Shown here: one piece after another, positions 59,718 through 64,000 of the stretch
How positions within the stretch are numbered: the stretch's first letter is position 1
How the letters are laid out: every line of letters begins with the position of its first letter
Origin: DASVTU01 sp036387415
GTDB taxonomy: Bacteria; Acidobacteriota; Blastocatellia; Pyrinomonadales; Pyrinomonadaceae
DNA length: 64,000 nt
NCBI GenBank assembly: GCA_036387415.1
Contig: DASVTU010000018.1
Coordinates: forward strand, 62,001 to 126,000
Direction of reading: 5' to 3'
Program-made: the position numbers and the translations under genes
The notes under the pieces: model-generated
Databases searched by the model: none
What the model was told of the DNA's origin: nothing
What the model saw: the letters and a program-made list of their open reading frames with translations, nothing else

Positions 59718-60575
59718 ATGGCTTACAAGGTTTTGGTAGTTGACGACGATGCTGAGTTGCAGGAGTTGACGCGCGTTGCGCTGACGCGCGCGGGTTATGA
59801 GGTCATCGTCGCGCCGGATGCTTTTGAGGGTTTAGAAGTGCTCGGTAAGCAGCGTGTGGATGTGGCGCTGCTCGATATCATGATGCCGGGCATGGACGGC
59901 CTCGAAATGCTTTCGCGCCTGCGCGAGCACGATAAGGATTTGCGTGTCGTGATGATGACGGCCATGTCCACGCCTTCGACGGTGGTTAGCGCCATGCGCG
60001 AACAGGCGTGCGACTTTCTGGCAAAACCTTTCGATGTCGATGAACTGCTCTCCGCCGTCAAGTCGGCGGTGACGCTCGCTCCGCAAGAGATTAACATCGA
60101 AGTCCTCTCGGCGCGTCCCGAATGGATTGAACTACGCGTCCCCTGTTCGCTCGCTGCGCTCGACCCGCTCGAAAGATTGATGACGCAACTCAAGACCGAC
60201 ATCCCCGCCGCGACGCGCGACAGCGTTACTTATGCCTTCCGCGAAATGCTCCGCAATGCCATCGAACACGGAGGAAAAAACGACCCCAAGCAGAGCGTCG
60301 AAGTCAGTTATCTTCATTCGCCCCGCATCGTCCTCTACCGCATCAAAGACCCCGGACAGGGGTTCAACATCGAAGCCCTTCATCATGCCGCGATACTCAA
60401 TCCTGAGAACGACCCGATGCAGCACGAACGCGTCCGTGAACAACTGGGGATGCGTCCCGGCGGCTTCGGCATACTTATCGCGCGCAACATGGTTGACGAA
60501 ATGATTTACAACGAGCGCCACAATGAAGTGGTGCTGATTAAGTATCTCGACACGACCGAGGGAGTAAAAGGGTAA
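59718..60575 (+). CDS. Receiver domain fused to RsbW-like ATPase domain
   Basis: 285 residues from the ATG at 59718 (AGAGGT upstream). An intact receiver (1-120; D9, D10, acceptor D53, T81, K103) is followed by a GHKL ATPase domain of the anti-sigma/serine-kinase class (about 140-280): N-box FREMLRNAIEHGGK, G1 KDPGQGFN and lid MRPGGFGILIARNMVDEM. Phosphorylation of D53 could switch an anti-sigma kinase acting on a STAS antagonist. The PAS-GAF-STAS protein at 45032 is a possible partner in the window, but 13 kb away. Confidence 0.88.
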   Translation: MAYKVLVVDDDAELQELTRVALTRAGYEVIVAPDAFEGLEVLGKQRVDVALLDIMMPGMDGLEMLSRLREHDKDLRVVMMTAMSTPSTVVSAMREQACDFLAKPFDVDELLSAVKSAVTLAPQEINIEVLSARPEWIELRVPCSLAALDPLERLMTQLKTDIPAATRDSVTYAFREMLRNAIEHGGKNDPKQSVEVSYLHSPRIVLYRIKDPGQGFNIEALHHAAILNPENDPMQHERVREQLGMRPGGFGILIARNMVDEMIYNERHNEVVLIKYLDTTEGVKG

Positions 60576-60634
60576 AAGGCAAAAGTGAGAAGGAAGACCA
60601 GCCGCCTTTCTTCACTTTTGCCTTTGTACTTTTA
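60565..60634. terminator. Quasi-repeat bidirectional hairpin, GGTAAAAGGCAAAAG family
   Basis: The left arm (60565-60595) has GTAAAAGGGTAAAAGGCAAA and AGTGAGAAGG. The right arm (60608-60634) has TTTCTTCACTTTTGCC and TTTGTACTTTTA. The left arm includes the last codons and stop of the receiver-RsbW gene, so the repeat has shaped its C-terminus (GVKG). It lies between convergent genes; same words as at 47749. Confidence 0.8.
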
Positions 60635-60648
60635 GCCTTCTGCCTTCT

Positions 60649-61614
60649 TTAGCGTGTGTATTCCTGCGGATACTGAATCTCGCCTTCGCTGACGGCGGAG
60701 ACAATCTTGATGCGATGCAGCCCTTTGCCGGGATGCGTCGAAAGGTATGTCAACGCAAACTGTCTCGAAAGCAGCAGGTTGAGTTCGCGTAGGAAGGGAT
60801 TGAAGCTGACGGGCGCGCTCAATCCTTGAAAGAAAGCGCGTCCGCCCGTCTCGCTCGAAAGCCTTTCGAGTGCGCCTTGCCCGTTGCCAACGAGAAGCGA
60901 ACCGCCCGTGCCTGTGCCGCCGACGGTCGGCACGTAGATGGAATAGACCGCGACGCTGCGACGCAAGGCTTCGTTGATGGCGCGTTGGAGGTCGAGGCTT
61001 TGCGCGGGCGATGAAACACTGACGCCGCGTGAAACGTCAACCCCGTCGGAGATGAGGAGTACGGCGCGTCTGCCGGTCGGCTGCGACTCGAAACGCTTGA
61101 GAGCTTCGATGGTCGGCACGTATGGATTGTAGGGCGCGAAGGAGGCCGAACTGATGGTGATGCGAAGCGACTTGGCGGCGCGTTCGAGGTCGCCCGTGAA
61201 ACGTTGTCGAACTTGAATCGTGCCGGAGCGAAGATAGCCGATGAAGACGCGCGAGCCCTGCGGCAGTCGTCGGATGAAATCGGCGAGGCCGCTAATCTCG
61301 TTGCCGAAGGAAGGTACGAGGTCTTCCTGTATGAGAATGGCGAGCGAGAGCGGCGAACGAATACCGCCGCGCAACGAAAGAATCTCCTGTTCTTCGCCGT
61401 CTTCCATCACGGTCAGATATTCGATGGATTGCATCTCACTCTGCGGACGCGGCTCGCGCAGTCGCAACGTGACGGGAATCGTGACGGCGCGCACGCCGCG
61501 ACGGTCGTTGCGTCGCGTGTCGGAAATATTTCTCTGTGCATGTGCGGGGACGTAAGCGGCGACGATGAGCGTCGTTAGCAACACGTTGATGGTTCTTATG
61601 AGTCCAGGTTTCAT
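60649..61614 (-). CDS. Exported VWFA-domain protein (Acidobacteria-type)
   Basis: 321 residues with a signal peptide (INVLLTTLIVAAYVPAHA). The VWFA-like fold spans about 70-300: LSLAILIQEDLVPSFG (a degenerate metal site without DxSxS), RRAVLLISDGVDVSRG and AVYSIYVPTVGG. The overall form, including VTLRLREPR-type and VMEDGEEQEI segments, fits the VWFA-related domain described from Acidobacteria, often secreted in large numbers there. It supports the phylum guess. Function unknown, probably protein binding in the periplasm or outside. Confidence 0.75.
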   Translation of the reverse strand: MKPGLIRTINVLLTTLIVAAYVPAHAQRNISDTRRNDRRGVRAVTIPVTLRLREPRPQSEMQSIEYLTVMEDGEEQEILSLRGGIRSPLSLAILIQEDLVPSFGNEISGLADFIRRLPQGSRVFIGYLRSGTIQVRQRFTGDLERAAKSLRITISSASFAPYNPYVPTIEALKRFESQPTGRRAVLLISDGVDVSRGVSVSSPAQSLDLQRAINEALRRSVAVYSIYVPTVGGTGTGGSLLVGNGQGALERLSSETGGRAFFQGLSAPVSFNPFLRELNLLLSRQFALTYLSTHPGKGLHRIKIVSAVSEGEIQYPQEYTR

Positions 61615-61870
61615 GCGTATCTCCTACGTGCTTCTCTTGGAAGCCACGGGCTATCGGAGAAGATATTATAGCCTGTCGATGGCCGGAAACGTACGGCGCA
61701 TGGCACTTTTGTGCGAACTCACTTTCGTGATAGGGTAATTTGTGAACGACGACGATTCAAAATATTGAAACTCGAAGAACGACGCGGCGACTTCGTTTGC
61801 CCGACCGCCGATTCCGAAACATGCTCTCTCGCGCACCTTCGACGGGCAGAGAGCGGCGCAACGAAAAATC

Positions 61871-62692
61871 ATGAGTGAGAACTATTCCCGCAGGATGACG
61901 AGCGGAGAACGATTGACGGCGAAGTGGCTTCGTCTGTCTCCGTGGCTGGCCTTTTTTCTGATTGCGTTGCCGCCGCCGCTCTATTTTCTGCTTCGATATT
62001 TCGCGTCCGTTGACGAGCCAGCCGTCTGGATGCTGTTTACACTCGTATCGCTGCCGGTGGCTGCGTTGGCGGCGCTTGGTGTCGTCGTTGCGCTGGTGTT
62101 GTACCGTCGTCGTTGGGAAAAGAGACTGCGCGACCGTTTGGCATCCGACGGCATCACCGCCGACGAGTTGACGTGGTTCCAGTCGGAATTGACCGCCGAC
62201 GAACGACGCGCGCTCAAAGAGATGCAGCAGCAAAATCCTCTGCTCGCAGACGCGTACGGCGAAACACTGGCGGCGCGTCTGACCGCCTCGCGCGTCATCG
62301 CTAGCGCGCAACGCGCGTCGTCGTTGGTCGAGAATCGTTTGAAGCAGACGGTCACGATGCAAGGCGCGTCGCGCGACACGTTGGAAACGGACTTGCGCGC
62401 CGACCGCACACACCTCGAAGAGATGATGCGTCAGGCCACGGAACACAAAGCGGAAGTCGAGACGCGTCTTCGCATGATTGAGGCCGCCGCAAGTCGCGTC
62501 ACCAACGAAGCGGAAACCGCGCTCGCCCTCCAACGTCTCGGACAGATGCGCGATTATCTCCCCGTCGCACTCGAATTAACACGCCTCGAACTCGACGCGC
62601 CCACGACAGACATCGAAGCAAACCTACACTCCGCACGACTATCAGCCGCACGACGCGAAGACAACGCTGCGACATCACAAAAACAGGAATAA
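61871..62692 (+). CDS. Membrane protein with two helices and a coiled-coil domain, unknown function
   Basis: 273 residues. Two close transmembrane helices (about 24-44 WLAFFLIALPPPLYFLLRYF and 52-78 VWMLFTLVSLPVAALAALGV) anchor a long cytoplasmic, helical, charged region (85-240) with heptad-like Leu/Ala spacing (TLETDLRADRTHLEEMMRQA). I do not recognise the family. The ATG at 61871 is the first Met. It is divergent from the VWFA gene and converges with the AlkZ-like gene. Confidence 0.6.
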   Translation: MSENYSRRMTSGERLTAKWLRLSPWLAFFLIALPPPLYFLLRYFASVDEPAVWMLFTLVSLPVAALAALGVVVALVLYRRRWEKRLRDRLASDGITADELTWFQSELTADERRALKEMQQQNPLLADAYGETLAARLTASRVIASAQRASSLVENRLKQTVTMQGASRDTLETDLRADRTHLEEMMRQATEHKAEVETRLRMIEAAASRVTNEAETALALQRLGQMRDYLPVALELTRLELDAPTTDIEANLHSARLSAARREDNAATSQKQE

Positions 62693-62734
62693 GACTTTCT
62701 TTACAGAGCGGCGTAGGGGCGACTGAAAATCGCG

Positions 62735-63589
62735 CTATTCCGTCGCTGATGGAGGGATGCGATGTTGCTTCAAACGCGTCTCTAAATCCGCGAGCCGATA
62801 GACGCCCGTCGTGATTCGTTCGGCGTAGCCTTCGGCGACGAGCGCGTGGTTGCCGAGTCCGGCGTCTGTGCGCGAGAGTCCGGTGGCTTTCGCCAGTTCG
62901 CCCAAGAGAGTCATTCCGGCTCCGTCCAGAAATGCACGCGCCACTTCACGAAGCGCGTCTTCGCGTCTAACTTTGTGCGACAACTCTTCTGCGAATCTCG
63001 CTTCGGCGAGCGTCCAAATGTATGTGAACCACGGCTCGTAGAGTACCTCTCCGGGAATCACTTTCATCGTCCGTTGCAGTTCGTCGAGCGCGCGTGTAAA
63101 GCGTGTGCGCTCGGGGACGCGCGCTTCGGTGCGAAGGTCGCAGGTCGCCATCTCCCATTCGCGTCGGAGAACTTTGAGGACGGCCAGCGCATCCGGCGAT
63201 AACTCTTCCTTCTCTTTGCGACGCGCTACGCCCCACAACGCATGGAAGTGCGGGACGAGTCGCGGGGCGACGAAGGTGGCGCGTCCACCGCGCGCGAGTT
63301 TTGCGTAGTAGACGCGCCCGCGCCGCATCACCTCGTCTTTAATGCGCCACGTCAGACTACTCTCCGGGTCTTTCTGAACGTTGCGCGGCATGTGCGCGTC
63401 GCGTCGTCCGCACACGGCGACGTATAGCGACGCTCCCGGCCTGCGCGCGTCCGTCATCGCCGCGCAGAAGCCCGCGCTCTCAATCAATCGCTCTGCGCCT
63501 ATGGCGTCTTCGACGCGCGCCTCTTCCTCGCGTCGCCACATCCGGTCGCGAAAGGCTTCAATCTCTTCCGGCAACGAATTTTTCTCCAT
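62735..63589 (-). CDS. AlkZ/YcaQ-related winged-helix protein (tentative)
   Basis: 284 residues. The layout (VLKVLRREWEMATCDLRTEA, then ERTRFTRALDELQRTMKVIP, then EPWFTYIWTLAEARFAEEL) resembles the small AlkZ-related proteins with winged-helix segments, here recognised by memory of pattern only. AlkZ itself unhooks DNA crosslinks and its catalytic QxQ/QxD motif is not seen here, so activity is doubtful. A second winged helix may lie at the C-terminus (ELAKATGLSRTDAGLGNHAL). ATG at 63589. Confidence 0.4.
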   Translation of the reverse strand: MEKNSLPEEIEAFRDRMWRREEEARVEDAIGAERLIESAGFCAAMTDARRPGASLYVAVCGRRDAHMPRNVQKDPESSLTWRIKDEVMRRGRVYYAKLARGGRATFVAPRLVPHFHALWGVARRKEKEELSPDALAVLKVLRREWEMATCDLRTEARVPERTRFTRALDELQRTMKVIPGEVLYEPWFTYIWTLAEARFAEELSHKVRREDALREVARAFLDGAGMTLLGELAKATGLSRTDAGLGNHALVAEGYAERITTGVYRLADLETRLKQHRIPPSATE

Positions 63590-63872
63590 CGAAAGCGCCC
63601 GCCCCTCCGGTTAATTTGTCGAGCGGAATGATAACTGCCACAGTTTGCGCCGAAACGCCATCGTTCAAACTGACAGAATCCGTCCTCTCAAACTGACCGA
63701 ACCCGTCACCGCCCGCTTCAGAAACGATGCAGAACCTCGTTTTTCCAGCCAAAAACGCGTCTTTTCATCTCAAAACTCATGGCACGGTGGTTGCCGAAAG
63801 GGTTTCGAGCGCGACCGTTGTTTTGATGAACGCGCCGTTGCCCCGATAAATATTTCGACCCCTTTTGAGAAC
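63590..63872. other. Gap before right-edge gene
   Basis: 283 bases. Two near-copies of TCAAACTGACNGAANCCGTC lie in tandem (63665-63711). Otherwise no hairpin or clear promoter was found. Confidence 0.4.
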
Positions 63873-64000
63873 ATGAGAAAAAGCACACGCTCCCCTTTAA
63901 TCAAATTAATTTCCTCGCTCGCGTTGGTCTTGATGCCACTTGTCGGCATCATCATCTTCGACCGTTACACCAACATCGCCGCCGCCGCGACTACCGCACC
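63873..64000 (+). CDS. Exported protein, cut by right window edge
   Basis: An open frame from the ATG at 63873 to the edge, 42 codons. It begins with a signal peptide: basic MRKSTRSPLIK then LISSLALVLMPLVGIII, continuing FDRYTNIAAAATTA. The stop and any domain lie outside the window. Confidence 0.5.
   Translation, partial: MRKSTRSPLIKLISSLALVLMPLVGIIIFDRYTNIAAAATTA

Noticed and set aside
61666..61872. 68-codon minus-strand frame upstream of the coiled-coil membrane gene
   Set aside because: No ribosome site or protein-like pattern; sits in a divergent promoter gap.
62735..63589. Transposase or REP-associated transposase near the right edge
   Set aside because: No catalytic HUH or DDE pattern; the winged-helix-like layout fits AlkZ-related proteins better.

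Overview
The window reads as a chromosomal segment of a GC-rich (judged by eye, not computed), diderm, non-pathogenic-looking bacterium. The best guess is Acidobacteriota, perhaps close to class Blastocatellia. The pointers are an exported VWFA protein of the type named for Acidobacteria, several acidobacterial-style orphan proteins, a miaA-hfq pair, type-B succinate dehydrogenase, and no phage, transposase, CRISPR or plasmid genes. The taxonomic call is inference; no marker gene could be searched. Layout, left to right: a LysR regulator cut by the left edge, divergent from a Coq4-like protein; sdhCAB; a hybrid kinase that lacks its phospho-acceptor; mdh; an Smr protein; umuDC; two PilZ proteins around a large GGDEF-EAL protein; an envelope block (zinc-ribbon/SPOR protein, membrane-anchored amidase, actin-like ATPase); tRNA-Phe back to back with a probable small RNA that has consensus promoter elements; and a TPM-domain protein. 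From 20.3 to 41 kb almost everything is on the minus strand: a nucleoside-type deaminase, recA, a small orphan, and the full tryptophan pathway in the order trpE-G-D-C-F-B-A, interrupted by an ankyrin lipoprotein, an amidohydrolase-TPR protein and a diguanylate cyclase with a dead receiver domain. Upstream of trpE lie hisA, a dienoyl-CoA reductase-like SDR, a TPR lipoprotein, an exported water-dikinase-like protein and a PLP decarboxylase. From 41 kb on come rsmG, an S55-type secreted protease, mobA, a PAS-GAF-STAS partner-switch sensor, a catalytically dead alpha/beta hydrolase, an ArnT-like glycosyltransferase, a Gfo/Idh oxidoreductase, a serine hydrolase, chrA, a SpoIID-like protein, a glutaredoxin-34aa peptide-miaA-hfq-tmk-holB run, a receiver-RsbW fusion, and mixed hypotheticals. 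The most unusual layer is not in the genes. About fifteen intergenic gaps carry long imperfect hairpins whose arms are built from short degenerate tandem words (5-9 bases), a different word family at most loci, with some families recurring at distant sites. They sit at gene 3' ends, sometimes reach the stop codon, and separate most genes of the trp cluster. Regulation in the window leans on c-di-GMP (two GGDEF proteins, two PilZ proteins) and on partner switching (STAS and RsbW-like modules), and several signalling proteins are visibly degenerate at their phosphorylation sites.
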